Origin: Candidatus Bathyarchaeota archaeon
Lineage (GTDB): Archaea; Thermoproteota; Bathyarchaeia; Bathyarchaeales; Bathycorpusculaceae
Length of the DNA stretch: 64,000 bases
Reading direction: 5' to 3'
NCBI GenBank assembly: GCA_026014735.1
Contig: JAOZHT010000001.1
Coordinates: 248,001-312,000, forward strand
Shown: in pieces, positions 17,021-25,478 of the stretch
How positions within the stretch are numbered: the first letter of the stretch is position 1
Layout of the letters: the number at the start of each line of letters is the position of its first letter
Translations under genes and position numbers: made by a program
Notes under the pieces: model-generated
Seen by the model: the letters and a program-made list of their open reading frames with translations, nothing else
Databases searched by the model: none
What the model was told of the DNA's origin: nothing

Positions 17021-17827
17021 TTAGGCATGGGGCTGCCGTAGATTTCTCGGGCGTTTCTTGAAGTAAACCAGCAATATACCGCCAGCAATCGCCAGAGCCA
17101 CTAACACTGCGGCTGCGACGGTGGCGAAGGGGAAAGGCTCTGGTTCCGCCACGTTAAACTCGACCGTCAGCGAATAGGGCCCCCTCACTGTGCCAACGGT
17201 GACAGTTACTTTGTGGTTTCCAATTGGTAAATCAGTTAAAGTAATGTTCCCAGTAATCCTTCCGTCCTTGACTGGGGCGCTATTAAAATCGTCTAGCAGA
17301 TAAAGAACCCAGTTGATTTTTTCGGTGCTGGCAAATGTCAGGGCAACGTCGGTTTTGTTGCTGCCATCTACGGTGTAGGTTATGTTCTGGGGGGATAGCA
17401 AGGTGATTGGGTTTTTGAATTGCGTATCTATCATGAACTCCTTTGAGGCCGACATTTCGGTGCCTGCGTGGTCCTGCGAATAAACCGTAATCGTATGATT
17501 GCCTTCCATTAAATCCTTCAGAACCCCGGTGACTCGAAAAGTGTAACCGCCCACATCGTTCTCCCGCGTCAAATCAGTTAATGTAACGTTTGAGGCGCCG
17601 TCTAGGCTGTAGAGGAAACGCACGACCTCGGTGGAGCCGTTGCGAACCAACGCGGAGAAGCTCAGGGGGATGGTGGTGTTTGTGTAGACCTTCCAATCAG
17701 TCGGCGACTCCACAACCAGCCATGGTCCAACAAAGAAATTAGCTTGCGCCACCTCAAATTCGCTCAGCCCCGCGGATGAGATGAGAAGCACTGACAAGGC
17801 AAGTGCTATGGGAAGGGGTTTATTCAA
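17021..17827 (-). CDS. Surface-anchored protein with Ig-like repeats
   Basis: 268 residues with an N-terminal signal peptide (PLPIALALSVLLISSAG), two or three beta-sandwich repeats with the pattern YSLDGASNVTLTDL, EGNHTITVYSQDHAG and GNHKVTVTV, and a C-terminal membrane anchor (FATVAAAVLVALAIAGGILL) followed by basic FKKRPR. N-x-S/T glycosylation sites are frequent. It should face outward from the cell membrane. Ligand unknown. This is the usual architecture of surface proteins in this lineage. Confidence 0.8.
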   Translation of the reverse strand: MNKPLPIALALSVLLISSAGLSEFEVAQANFFVGPWLVVESPTDWKVYTNTTIPLSFSALVRNGSTEVVRFLYSLDGASNVTLTDLTRENDVGGYTFRVTGVLKDLMEGNHTITVYSQDHAGTEMSASKEFMIDTQFKNPITLLSPQNITYTVDGSNKTDVALTFASTEKINWVLYLLDDFNSAPVKDGRITGNITLTDLPIGNHKVTVTVGTVRGPYSLTVEFNVAEPEPFPFATVAAAVLVALAIAGGILLVYFKKRPRNLRQPHA

Positions 17828-18037
17828 GTCTTTGTCTCCACCGATATTGCTGATTCCGGGCTGGTTTTAAAGTGTTTTCGTCAAGAAACTTTGACTGGCA
17901 TTCACAAACAATTTTGACTAACATTTTTTCTTCAGTTCAGAGGCATTACCATACTTTGTTGTCTTCTTGCGTAACTAACTAGTTTTATATCCAAACTCTC
18001 TCATAATTAATGTCGAATGTAGCTTGAGGTTTTGGTT

Positions 18038-18700
18038 ATGACTTATTTTTCTGATCGCGTAGATGCTGGTAAGCGTTTAGCTGCTGCCCTTGAGGGTTTC
18101 TCCCGCGGCGGCGTTGTCCTTGCGATTCCACGGGGCGGTGTAGTTGTGGGCTACGAGATAGCTAAGGCGCTGGGGTTGCCGCTGGACATAATTATCCCGC
18201 ATAAACTGGGTGCGCCCGACAACCCAGAGTTGGCGATTGGCGCCATAGCTGAAGACGGCACCGCCATCATAGACGATGACTTGGTCACCTACATGGGCGT
18301 CACCGAGGAATACATCGCTGAGGAAAGCGAGCGACAGAAACAGGAGATTCGCCGCCGCCTCGAACTATACCGCCAAACCCGCGCCGAACCCAACCTAACT
18401 GGGCGGGATGTGATTGTTGTAGATGATGGCATCGCCACGGGCTCCACGATGAAGGCGGCTTTAGCTTCGGTGAAGAACCGGGGAGCAGCAAGCGTAACCG
18501 TCGCGGTGCCGGTGGGGCCTCCCTCAACCATACAGGAGCTCAAGCAACTTGCAGACCGCGTCGTATGCCTCTATACCCCTGAGTATTTCCAGGCCATCGG
18601 GCAATTCTATCGGGACTTTAACCAGACCAGCGATGAAGAAGTCATCGGGCTTCTCAAAGATGGCAACCAGCGCCCAAAGCAGGGGGTGGCTGCGGTTTGA
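18038..18700 (+). CDS. Phosphoribosyltransferase-domain protein
   Basis: About 220 residues with a type I PRTase fold. FSRGGVVLAIPRGGVVVGYEIAKALGLPLD gives the N-terminal core and VIVVDDGIATGSTMKAAL is the PRPP-binding loop. The substrate base is unknown. In many genomes this domain is fused to, or next to, a dienelactone-hydrolase-like protein, as here: the next gene starts within its stop codon (TTGA). I chose ATG 18038, preceded by TTGAGG; an in-frame TTG at 18032 is possible. Confidence 0.88.
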   Translation: MTYFSDRVDAGKRLAAALEGFSRGGVVLAIPRGGVVVGYEIAKALGLPLDIIIPHKLGAPDNPELAIGAIAEDGTAIIDDDLVTYMGVTEEYIAEESERQKQEIRRRLELYRQTRAEPNLTGRDVIVVDDGIATGSTMKAALASVKNRGAASVTVAVPVGPPSTIQELKQLADRVVCLYTPEYFQAIGQFYRDFNQTSDEEVIGLLKDGNQRPKQGVAAV

Positions 18701-19347
18701 GCGAAATGGAAATGACCCTTAGAATCCCCGTTGGCTCCGCTGAGGTTGAGGGAAACCTGTTTTTGCCCTCTGGCACCCACGGCGTGGTGGTGTTTGCCCA
18801 TGGCAGCGGAAGCAGCCGCTTTAGCCCCCGCAACCAATACGTCGCCAAAGAATTCAACAAAGCCCAGCTGGGTACGCTGCTGTTTGATTTGCTTACACCC
18901 GACGAGGAAGAGGAGGATGCGCTGACGGCGCAGTACCGCTTTGACATTCCCCTGTTGGCTGGGCGGCTGGTTGGCGTGACGCAATGGCTAAAAAATGATT
19001 CTAACACAAATCAGCTTGCCCTCGGCTACTTCGGAGCCAGCACGGGCGCGGCTGCAGCGTTGATGGCGGCTGCCAAGATGCCCAGTGATGTGGCTGCGGT
19101 GGTTTCCCGCGGCGGAAGACCTGACTTGGCAGGTGAATTTCTCTCTGATGTTCAGGCGCCGACGCTGCTGCTGGTAGGGGGTTTAGATGAGGAAGTTATC
19201 GATCTTAACCGTCAGGCTATGCGTCAGATGACAAACAAGAATCGCCTCGTCATAGTGGAGGGCGCCACGCATCTTTTTGAGGAACCCGGCAAACTCGAGG
19301 AAGTATCTAAGCTTTCGATGGATTGGTTTAGCCGCTACCTACGCTAA
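18697..19347 (+). CDS. Alpha/beta hydrolase (dienelactone hydrolase-like)
   Basis: 216 residues with the alpha/beta-hydrolase fold: HGSGSSRFSPRNQYVAKEF oxyanion region, nucleophile elbow GYFGASTGAAAAL (Ser in G-x-S-x-G), acid LVGGLDEEV, and histidine EGATHLFEEPG. It is translationally coupled to the phosphoribosyltransferase gene by a TTGA overlap; an ATG at 18706 is an alternative start. In other genomes the two occur as one fused chain, so they likely act together on an unknown nucleoside-related ester. Confidence 0.88.
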   Translation: MSEMEMTLRIPVGSAEVEGNLFLPSGTHGVVVFAHGSGSSRFSPRNQYVAKEFNKAQLGTLLFDLLTPDEEEEDALTAQYRFDIPLLAGRLVGVTQWLKNDSNTNQLALGYFGASTGAAAALMAAAKMPSDVAAVVSRGGRPDLAGEFLSDVQAPTLLLVGGLDEEVIDLNRQAMRQMTNKNRLVIVEGATHLFEEPGKLEEVSKLSMDWFSRYLR

Positions 19348-19348
19348 T

Positions 19349-19777
19349 CTACTGGGCTTTAGGCTGATGCATCATCTTAAACAACGCATAATTCTCAGCC
19401 ATATCCGCGGAGTAGAGGATGCTGAAAGCCAAAACCGCCTCCAATGGAACGTTCATGTACACTTTATCGCCTTGGGGTTGCAGCGCATTCTTCTCGGAAG
19501 TTAAAACGACGTTTAAGATGTCGCCTATTTCCAATTCGTCGCCTACAGGGTGGCCATCGGTGGTTTGCTCGTCGAGGGGGATGGCGGTTTTCCACGCGTT
19601 TGGACCGAAATCAATAATCACGTAGGGGCGTCCAAGCTGAAGCAGCGAGGAAACAGATATGGAGGGCATGCACTGTTGGCATTGGCCGGCAAGCTCGTTC
19701 ATTTCGGTTTGGCTAAGGGGCACTACAAGAACTTTATGTTTTATGCTGGATTGATCTGTTACCGTAAAAAACTGCAT
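19349..19777 (-). CDS. Hypothetical protein
   Basis: About 142 residues, soluble, no membrane segment. A beta-rich C-terminal half has PVGDELEIGDILNVVLTSEK and VYMNVPLEAVLAFSILY. One Cys pair (CQQC) is near residue 36. I do not recognise the family. I chose the ATG at 19777; a GTG at 19786 gives three more residues. It converges on the hydrolase gene with 1 nt between stops. Confidence 0.65.
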   Translation of the reverse strand: MQFFTVTDQSSIKHKVLVVPLSQTEMNELAGQCQQCMPSISVSSLLQLGRPYVIIDFGPNAWKTAIPLDEQTTDGHPVGDELEIGDILNVVLTSEKNALQPQGDKVYMNVPLEAVLAFSILYSADMAENYALFKMMHQPKAQ

Positions 19778-19876
19778 ATAAACCACAAATGGTTAATCAT
19801 GTCTGGGGCTTTAACTTTTTCTATACGGCACCTCACGTAGAAGAGAGGAGAAAAAAAATGTGCGGTTCTTTGGCTT

Positions 19877-20293
19877 TTAGTTTTGGGGCGGTGGCGGCGG
19901 GGGCGAGTTGCTTGGGGCGTTGTTGTTGACGGTTACGTTGACGTGCACGTCTTGTTTCTTGTCTTTTTTAGTGAACATCATCAGAACCGTGAAGATGAGC
20001 CATGCGATGAAGCCGTAGATGACGCCGTTGAAGACCGAGATGATTGCGGTGACTGCGTCGACTGCGCCGCCTACAAAGTAGCCTGAGGCGGCTTCGGTGC
20101 CGGGTAATACCGTGTTGTAGATTGCTTGTCCGGGCGGTATTGCGGTGTTGCCTAGGGTTAAGACGACTAAAAGGGCAAAGATTGCCAGAAACACTAATGC
20201 TCCTTTAATACTCCATGCCTCCAAGCGCTTATTCAATTGCTGAAGATATAAGCTTTTTCGGCTTAACCAAGCCGCCTGCGACCCAGCATCCAT
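19877..20293 (-). CDS. Membrane protein with charged, proline-rich tail
   Basis: 138 residues. Two clear transmembrane segments (about 30-52 and 86-107) enclose a loop of about 30 residues. After them follow the basic KKDKKQD, a beta-like HVNVTVNNN, and a tail of Ser-Pro and poly-Pro. The arrangement predicts a small integral membrane protein. The function is unknown. Confidence 0.75.
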   Translation of the reverse strand: MDAGSQAAWLSRKSLYLQQLNKRLEAWSIKGALVFLAIFALLVVLTLGNTAIPPGQAIYNTVLPGTEAASGYFVGGAVDAVTAIISVFNGVIYGFIAWLIFTVLMMFTKKDKKQDVHVNVTVNNNAPSNSPPPPPPQN

Positions 20294-20336
20294 TAAAACT
20301 CGTCAAATGCAAAACAAAAAAGGAAAAGAGGGCAAA

Positions 20337-21173
20337 CTAAAACTTGATATTCACGGTCTTGGAGATGTAACCAAACGGCATCTTTACCCGATCGCCATAT
20401 GCCCGTTTAAGCAGGTCAGTGTGGCCGCTGTTCTTGTCCATTCGAAACACATATTTGCCCATGCTGGAGCGGATTTCCGCTTCAAACTCATCCCGCTGAT
20501 TCTGCTCGTAGCCGCCGCCTTTAAGGTGCACTTTGATTTCGTTTATGCTGTTGTTGTCGAGGGCAAAGTTGCCGGGGGTCTCCGATAAAATCGCGTCAGG
20601 AGGCATCGTGAGGTAGCGGCCGGTGAAGCCGAAGGTGTTTTTCAGCTGGTTAGCCCACTGCCCAAAGAAGCCTTTGCCATCCGCTTTAGCTTGATCTCTT
20701 GCTTGCTGCGCCGCATCCGTCACCATTTGGCTGGTGATCTGCGCAAAAATCAGCCGCTGAGACGTAACTACACCTGCATAGCTGTCGTATCGGCCAAGAG
20801 ACTTCATCCTGCGCAACAAGATGACGCCATAGGTTTCTTCGCCGCTGGCCTGCGGCAACCGCTGAGGCGCTGGAGCTGAGGGCTGTGACGGCATCGCTGC
20901 TGGCGCAACTGACGAAGGCATGGCTGGCGCGGCGGGTGCAGGCGTCGGTGCTGCCGGCGGAGGCGGCGGTGGCGGTGGTGGAGGCACAGTGCTGAATGCG
21001 GGAGGCGCCGTGTAGTCTGAGGGGGGATTGTAGGCTGCCTGGGCTGGGCTGCTACTGATTTTGGGGCTAGGCTCGGTTGCTGGCGGCGGGGCTTGGGTAA
21101 GTGGGGCGCCGCAGCGTCCGCAGAATTTTGCGTTCGGAGTTATCTGGTTTCCACATTTTCCACAGTAAGGCAT
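20337..21173 (-). CDS. Zinc-ribbon protein with proline-rich linker and PH-like C-terminal domain
   Basis: 278 residues. The N-terminus is a zinc ribbon: YCGKCGNQITPNAKFCGRCGAPL (two CxxC pairs). Next is a long Pro/Ala-rich linker with ten consecutive prolines (about residues 30-105). The last 170 residues form a soluble domain with YDSYAGVVTSQRLIFAQ, resembling domains that recognise membranes or partner proteins, but not assignable with certainty. The zinc ribbon plus linker pattern is common in archaeal and Gram-positive membrane-stress proteins. Confidence 0.75.
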   Translation of the reverse strand: MPYCGKCGNQITPNAKFCGRCGAPLTQAPPPATEPSPKISSSPAQAAYNPPSDYTAPPAFSTVPPPPPPPPPPAAPTPAPAAPAMPSSVAPAAMPSQPSAPAPQRLPQASGEETYGVILLRRMKSLGRYDSYAGVVTSQRLIFAQITSQMVTDAAQQARDQAKADGKGFFGQWANQLKNTFGFTGRYLTMPPDAILSETPGNFALDNNSINEIKVHLKGGGYEQNQRDEFEAEIRSSMGKYVFRMDKNSGHTDLLKRAYGDRVKMPFGYISKTVNIKF

Positions 21174-21322
21174 GCTGATTCACTGGTTAGCTATTGCTTT
21201 TCAGATACTAAAAAGCTTTCACCAACCTTCCTCCGCGGCTGCTGTCAACGGTTGCGTCCCCAGAAATCTTATATAAGGTCCCGAATTATTTTCTAGGTAG
21301 CGATTTTTTAGAAGGTGATTTT

Positions 21323-21514
21323 TTGGTTAAAAAACAAGGCGAACAATATCGTTGTGATGAATGCGGACTTGTCGTGATTGTTCAAGATCCATGCGGCTGC
21401 GAAGACACCTGTGAACTGGTTTGCTGCGGCGAACCCATGGAGGAAGTTAGCGCCTCAGAAAAGAAATCCTCATCAAAATCCTCTGCCCCCGCAAAAGCAC
21501 CCAAGAAAGCCTAA
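21323..21514 (+). CDS. Desulforedoxin-like iron-binding small protein
   Basis: 63 residues starting at TTG with AGAAGGTGA upstream. The core fits a desulforedoxin domain: YRCDECGLVV then LVCCGEPM, whose four cysteines bind one iron. An extra insertion DPCGCEDTCE adds three cysteines, which is unusual, and the C-terminus is a Lys/Ser/Ala tail. It probably transfers electrons in oxygen or superoxide defence. It is monocistronic. Confidence 0.8.
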   Translation: MVKKQGEQYRCDECGLVVIVQDPCGCEDTCELVCCGEPMEEVSASEKKSSSKSSAPAKAPKKA

Positions 21515-21557
21515 GCTGCAGAGCATAAATCATCCTTTTCCTTTTTTCTCCTGAAAG

Positions 21558-22292
21558 TTACTCTTTTAGGGCACTGACCAATTTTTCCACTTCAGCGATG
21601 ATGTACATGTTTAGTTTGTGTCCAATCTCCGCTGACGCAGCCGTGGGGTCGCCGTTGACTCCCTCGGGGAAGTACTCTTCAGGATGCGCCACCACCTCAA
21701 ACCGTGGCAGATTCCAAACCCCCGCTTTTCCCTTTGACTTCACCAACTGGGGCGCAATATCCATCACCCTAGCCGTCTCAAGGGTGCCCGCATGTCCGTC
21801 TCCGGAAGCCGCATACTTGAAACCCACTTCCTCAGCGAAGTCAAAATCCGAAAGCACCATTATCCGCACCTGCTTCTGCTCGCCCTTAGCAACCACGTCC
21901 TGCGCCGCCAACCGAAGAGCAACCATATGCGAGTTGCCCGCGTGCCCGCTCATAACGATGATTCTGTGGAAGCCCCACCGCACAAGCTCCGAGAGCACAT
22001 CATGTGCCAGATGGTAGAGCGTGTCGAATTGGATGGTGAGGGTGCCGGGGAAGTTGCGGGTGGCGTTGCAGATGCCGTAGCGGAGGGGAGGCGCGATTAG
22101 AGCGCCCGTTTTTTTAGCCACCTCTACCGCAACATATTCGGGTTGGATGCAGTCGGTGCAGAGTGGCAGGTGTTCGCCGTGTTCCTCGATGCTGCCTATG
22201 GGGAAAATTATGACTTTGCCTTCTTGGGCTGCTTGGGCGGCTTCGAAGGTGCTTAGCTCGTCAAGCCAGAGGTGCTGTTTTTTGGTTGCCAT
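21558..22292 (-). CDS. Creatininase family amidohydrolase (ArfB/MftE-like)
   Basis: 244 residues with the family metal-binding motifs: FPIGSIEEHGEHLPLCTD near residue 30, VMSGHAGNSH in the middle, and SGDGHAGTLETARVM. In archaea the family includes ArfB, the Fe-dependent deformylase of riboflavin/F420 synthesis, and creatinine amidohydrolases; sequence alone does not decide. Archaeal context makes ArfB a reasonable guess. A single minus-strand gene, convergent with the desulforedoxin-like gene. Confidence 0.88.
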   Translation of the reverse strand: MATKKQHLWLDELSTFEAAQAAQEGKVIIFPIGSIEEHGEHLPLCTDCIQPEYVAVEVAKKTGALIAPPLRYGICNATRNFPGTLTIQFDTLYHLAHDVLSELVRWGFHRIIVMSGHAGNSHMVALRLAAQDVVAKGEQKQVRIMVLSDFDFAEEVGFKYAASGDGHAGTLETARVMDIAPQLVKSKGKAGVWNLPRFEVVAHPEEYFPEGVNGDPTAASAEIGHKLNMYIIAEVEKLVSALKE

Positions 22293-22475
22293 ATCTGTAG
22301 TCAGAACGCGGCGCTTTTTCTACTTTTTGGCGCAGGTTATCCTCCATAAACCTCTGTTTTCGACAAGCCGCCGCATCCGCAAAATATGACACACCAGCTT
22401 TGATACGCTAAAGGCAATGGGGCATCCAAGCTCGATAATTTAAGCTTCTCTGAGAATAGATTAGTGGTTTTGGTT

Positions 22476-23798
22476 ATGAGTCCTATTAAGAAGTATGAGC
22501 GTAGACGCTCCTCAGCTCTGTTTGATGTATCTGACTTTGCCGCGGCAGGCGACGGAGAAGCCGACGACAGCAAAGCCATAAACGACGCGATTTCAGCTGC
22601 AGCAGAAGCTGAAGGCGGAACTGTCCTTTTCTCCAAAGGCACCTACAGATGCCTAGCTATTCGACCTAAAAGCGCGGTTACCTTGCAGGGGCAGGGCTGG
22701 GGCGAAACCATCCTTAAGGGCTTTGATGACAAAAGCAACAGCGCCATAATCGACGGCACAGGCTACTTCTCCTACAAATCTCCTTTAACCGAATTTAACA
22801 TGTATGACTTAGAGCTGGACGGCAAAGACATGAACCGAAGCGGCTACCACTACAACAGAAAAGGAATCGGCAACCAATGGATGAAAAACGCAGTTTTCAG
22901 AAGCGTCTTTGTCCACGACACCCCCGCCACAGCATTTGGCACCGACTTCACCATCAACGTCTACTTCATGGATTGCCTATGTACGGACTGCGGCACAGCT
23001 GGCGTTGTCGGCAACGGCGTGGGCAGCAACGGCTTTGGCATCGGCGTCAGCGACGTAACAGAGGTGGTGGTTTTCTCCGGCTGCCAAGCACTGGGGATAG
23101 CTAACAACGGCTTTACACTTGAGGCGCAGATAACGCAGGGCATCGGATACGCCAACATCACCGACTGCTACACTGAACGCTGTGGCAACGCGGGTTACTC
23201 GAATTCGGGGTCAAAGGGCGTAAACATCAAGGGTTGCACTGACAGCAGAAGCAAATACGGCGTGTACATAAGCTCGAATGCTTCCCAACCCGGCGACCAA
23301 ACGATAATTACAGACAGCGAATTCATACATCAGCAGAGCCACGGCGTATACTCTGATTTGCCAATTAACAATCATCTTACCGTTAAGGGCTGCCTATTCA
23401 CTGAATGCGGCGGCTCAGCCATCAAAAGCCTGGGTAGTTACTGCAGCTATTCAGATAACACCTTCAAAGGCTGCAGAGAAGCCACCGTAATCTGTCAGCC
23501 CGCCGGCGGCGCTGTGGGAAAAGGCTACCTGATAGCTAACAACCTGGTTTTAAACGGAGTTTCCACGGGTATACTTATCGACTCCTCTGATCAGGAAATC
23601 ATCGGTTTACTAGTTAAAGGCAACATAATCCTCGATTGCAAGGGCGTGGGGATAAAGGCTGTATGCAAGCCCGGCGTTGCGTCCGGCAACTATACTGCTT
23701 CGGTTATCGAGGGCAACGTGCTAAACGGCAATGCTGAGCCGCAAGTGGATGTTTTAGGCGCTTCCGCTGGGCTGACTGTTAAGAATAACTATCAATGA
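22476..23798 (+). CDS. Right-handed beta-helix (pectate lyase superfamily) protein
   Basis: About 440 residues. The start DVSDFAAAGDGEADDSKAINDAISAAAEAEGG-type segment, GGTVLFSKGTYR and VTLQGQGWGETILKG match pectate-lyase-3 type helices, and many short repeats with NIKGCTDSRSKYGVYISS and VKGCLFTECGGSAIKSLG follow. No signal peptide and no membrane anchor are seen, so it may be cytoplasmic or exported by another route. The substrate is probably a polysaccharide. I chose the ATG at 22476; a GTG at 22464 adds four residues. Confidence 0.85.
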   Translation: MSPIKKYERRRSSALFDVSDFAAAGDGEADDSKAINDAISAAAEAEGGTVLFSKGTYRCLAIRPKSAVTLQGQGWGETILKGFDDKSNSAIIDGTGYFSYKSPLTEFNMYDLELDGKDMNRSGYHYNRKGIGNQWMKNAVFRSVFVHDTPATAFGTDFTINVYFMDCLCTDCGTAGVVGNGVGSNGFGIGVSDVTEVVVFSGCQALGIANNGFTLEAQITQGIGYANITDCYTERCGNAGYSNSGSKGVNIKGCTDSRSKYGVYISSNASQPGDQTIITDSEFIHQQSHGVYSDLPINNHLTVKGCLFTECGGSAIKSLGSYCSYSDNTFKGCREATVICQPAGGAVGKGYLIANNLVLNGVSTGILIDSSDQEIIGLLVKGNIILDCKGVGIKAVCKPGVASGNYTASVIEGNVLNGNAEPQVDVLGASAGLTVKNNYQ

Positions 23799-23828
23799 CC
23801 CCTCGTCAGTTGTTCAAAAAAAGCCAAG

Positions 23829-24842
23829 TTAACCTCTGAAGATATATAACAATAGGAAGAAAAGCAGGGGAATTATGATTGACAGAAGGAATCCCCAGCG
23901 GTTAACTGCCCTGGTTTGTTTCTCTTTTTTATAGTGGAAGTACTGCACGAAACCCGCGATGGTTACCATCAGGTTCAACGTTATGAAAACTAGGATAGAG
24001 AGCAAAAATAATCCGTAAATCGAGATGGTTGAAGAGGGTGGAACGCTGGCGCTTACCGTGAAATTGTAGAGCAGCGTGGTGACCAACATGGAAGTGTTCA
24101 AGCCTAGCCGTAACCCCACCGATGCAGGGTCTTTTAGGCTGAACAGGAAAGAAAAAGCTGAGACTATCGCGAAAATTGCTGGGGGAATCATGCTCTGGAT
24201 GCTTGAGAGTATGAGTTGTCTATGCTGGGTTATTGTCATTTCTGCCCTGGGTAACTCTACCCCCAAGGGGTAAACATGGCTTGAGGTAGTTAAATTTACA
24301 TTCGTGGTTACCCACCCTGAATTTTTAAAGCTTGAATCAAGGCCAGTTTGATTTACTAGCCATTCAAGCTCCGTATCGTAGCCGTGGGTAATTAGCTCTA
24401 TGATTACTTTTATGTCGATGGAGTCAAGGGGGAAATCCTTGGCGTCCGGGGGAGTATTGCAGACCGCTGTAATCCGATAAATCTCATATTTCACTTGACT
24501 TGTCCGGTCGCTGCTTACCAGAACTGTAGTAGCAGGGTTAACGGGGTAGCCATTGAGTAAGTACCAATCGATGGTTGTTATGTTTGGGTCAATCCAGAAG
24601 AAATACAGAAACATATCCAAAGTGTAGGTGCCTGATCTATACTCATAAGTGTAGATGTTGTTTAACCAGACGCCTACAAACACTTGGTTATTTTCAAGGG
24701 TTCCGGATGGTGCTTCGAATGCGGGTGGCTGTGGGGTTTGAGCGCTTGTTTGTGTAGGCAGGAGAAAAAGCATGGAGGCGGCAACTAAGCACAGGCCAAG
24801 TTTATTGGCTATCTTTTTCTTTTCTCCGTGTTGTTTCTTCAT
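23829..24842 (-). CDS. Pentameric ligand-gated ion channel homologue (Cys-loop superfamily)
   Basis: 337 residues. A signal peptide (LCLVAASMLFLLPTQTSA) is followed by an extracellular beta domain with the signature FPLDSIDIKV, the place of the FPxD motif in GLIC/ELIC-type receptors, then four transmembrane helices: M1 with IPPAIFAIVSAFSFLF, M2 with GLRLGLNTSMLVTTLLYNF, M3 with IYGLFLLSILVFITLNL and M4 near the C-terminus. The cysteines of the animal loop are absent, as in prokaryotic members. It would gate ions in response to an unknown ligand. Archaeal cases are rare. Monocistronic. Confidence 0.78.
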   Translation of the reverse strand: MKKQHGEKKKIANKLGLCLVAASMLFLLPTQTSAQTPQPPAFEAPSGTLENNQVFVGVWLNNIYTYEYRSGTYTLDMFLYFFWIDPNITTIDWYLLNGYPVNPATTVLVSSDRTSQVKYEIYRITAVCNTPPDAKDFPLDSIDIKVIIELITHGYDTELEWLVNQTGLDSSFKNSGWVTTNVNLTTSSHVYPLGVELPRAEMTITQHRQLILSSIQSMIPPAIFAIVSAFSFLFSLKDPASVGLRLGLNTSMLVTTLLYNFTVSASVPPSSTISIYGLFLLSILVFITLNLMVTIAGFVQYFHYKKEKQTRAVNRWGFLLSIIIPLLFFLLLYIFRG

Positions 24843-25355
24843 GCTTCTCGATCCAATGGTTTGCTATAAAAGGAGATTATCTCTAACTGTGGGGGTTGCA
24901 GTCGATATCCCTTAAGTGCAGGATAAAAATGGCGATCAATCTGTGGAACAACAAGCATTGCCAAAGGTAAGACACGTTAACTTGGGGTATAAGCCTTTGT
25001 GGCTACTTCACATTACTTACAAAGCATACAAAGGCAATGACGGGGGCTTTCTGAATGGCTTGGACATCTATCGACGTGTGCAGTCACCTGGTGCTCATGA
25101 TTATACTGTGATTGCGCCTGCAAACTCACCGATGGAGCAATAATCACTCGGTGCCTGATTCTTGTAGCGCTAAATTTTCTAGCACGGTAAAGTGGGGCTG
25201 TTTGAAGGAAAAGTTAGGGTCAGATTCTGTATATGAATAAAATGAGGGGGCGGTAAAGAAAGGGGCTGCGTAGTTGGCGGATGGTATAAAATTTTTATTC
25301 CCTTGGTTCGAAGCGTTCTTATTTTGTACTTTAATTATCTTCTATTTTCAAAATT

Positions 25356-25366
25356 GTATATTTAAA
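25356..25366 (+). promoter_or_regulatory. TATA-like box of the PQQ-propeller surface protein gene
   Basis: GTATATTTAAA predicts a start of transcription near 25390 and a leader of about 90 nt that contains the stem-loop at 25434-25456. Confidence 0.4.
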
Positions 25367-25433
25367 CAACTATAATTTACTAAAGGATGCTTATTAGAAA
25401 AGCTTTTAAGCCAAACTCAATAGATGGAAAAAG

Positions 25434-25456
25434 GTATAGTTCCAAAAAAACTATAC
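25434..25456 (+). promoter_or_regulatory. Inverted repeat in the 5' leader (stem-loop or operator)
   Basis: GTATAGTT and AACTATAC form a perfect 8-bp inverted repeat around a 7-nt A-rich loop. It ends about 11 nt before the AGGAG of the gene at 25479, so it could control translation or bind a regulator. Confidence 0.45.
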
Positions 25457-25478
25457 GTAATCTTTAGGAGAAAAATGA

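Larger units (their letters stand above)
24843..25478. other. Long intergenic region upstream of the PQQ-propeller gene
   Basis: 636 bp without a convincing gene. A 75-codon frame at 24916-25143 begins with GTG, lacks a ribosome site and has no recognisable pattern, so it is not called. The right part is AT-rich and holds the TATA-like box and a stem-loop of the next gene. The GTAAAG-rich part in the middle has no obvious feature. Confidence 0.5.

Noticed and set aside
20960-20990. GC-rich trinucleotide repeat
   Set aside because: It is the codon run of the poly-proline linker in the zinc-ribbon protein, so it is coding.
24916-25143. 75-codon frame upstream of the PQQ-propeller gene
   Set aside because: GTG start, no ribosome site, no recognisable pattern; kept as unexplained intergenic sequence.
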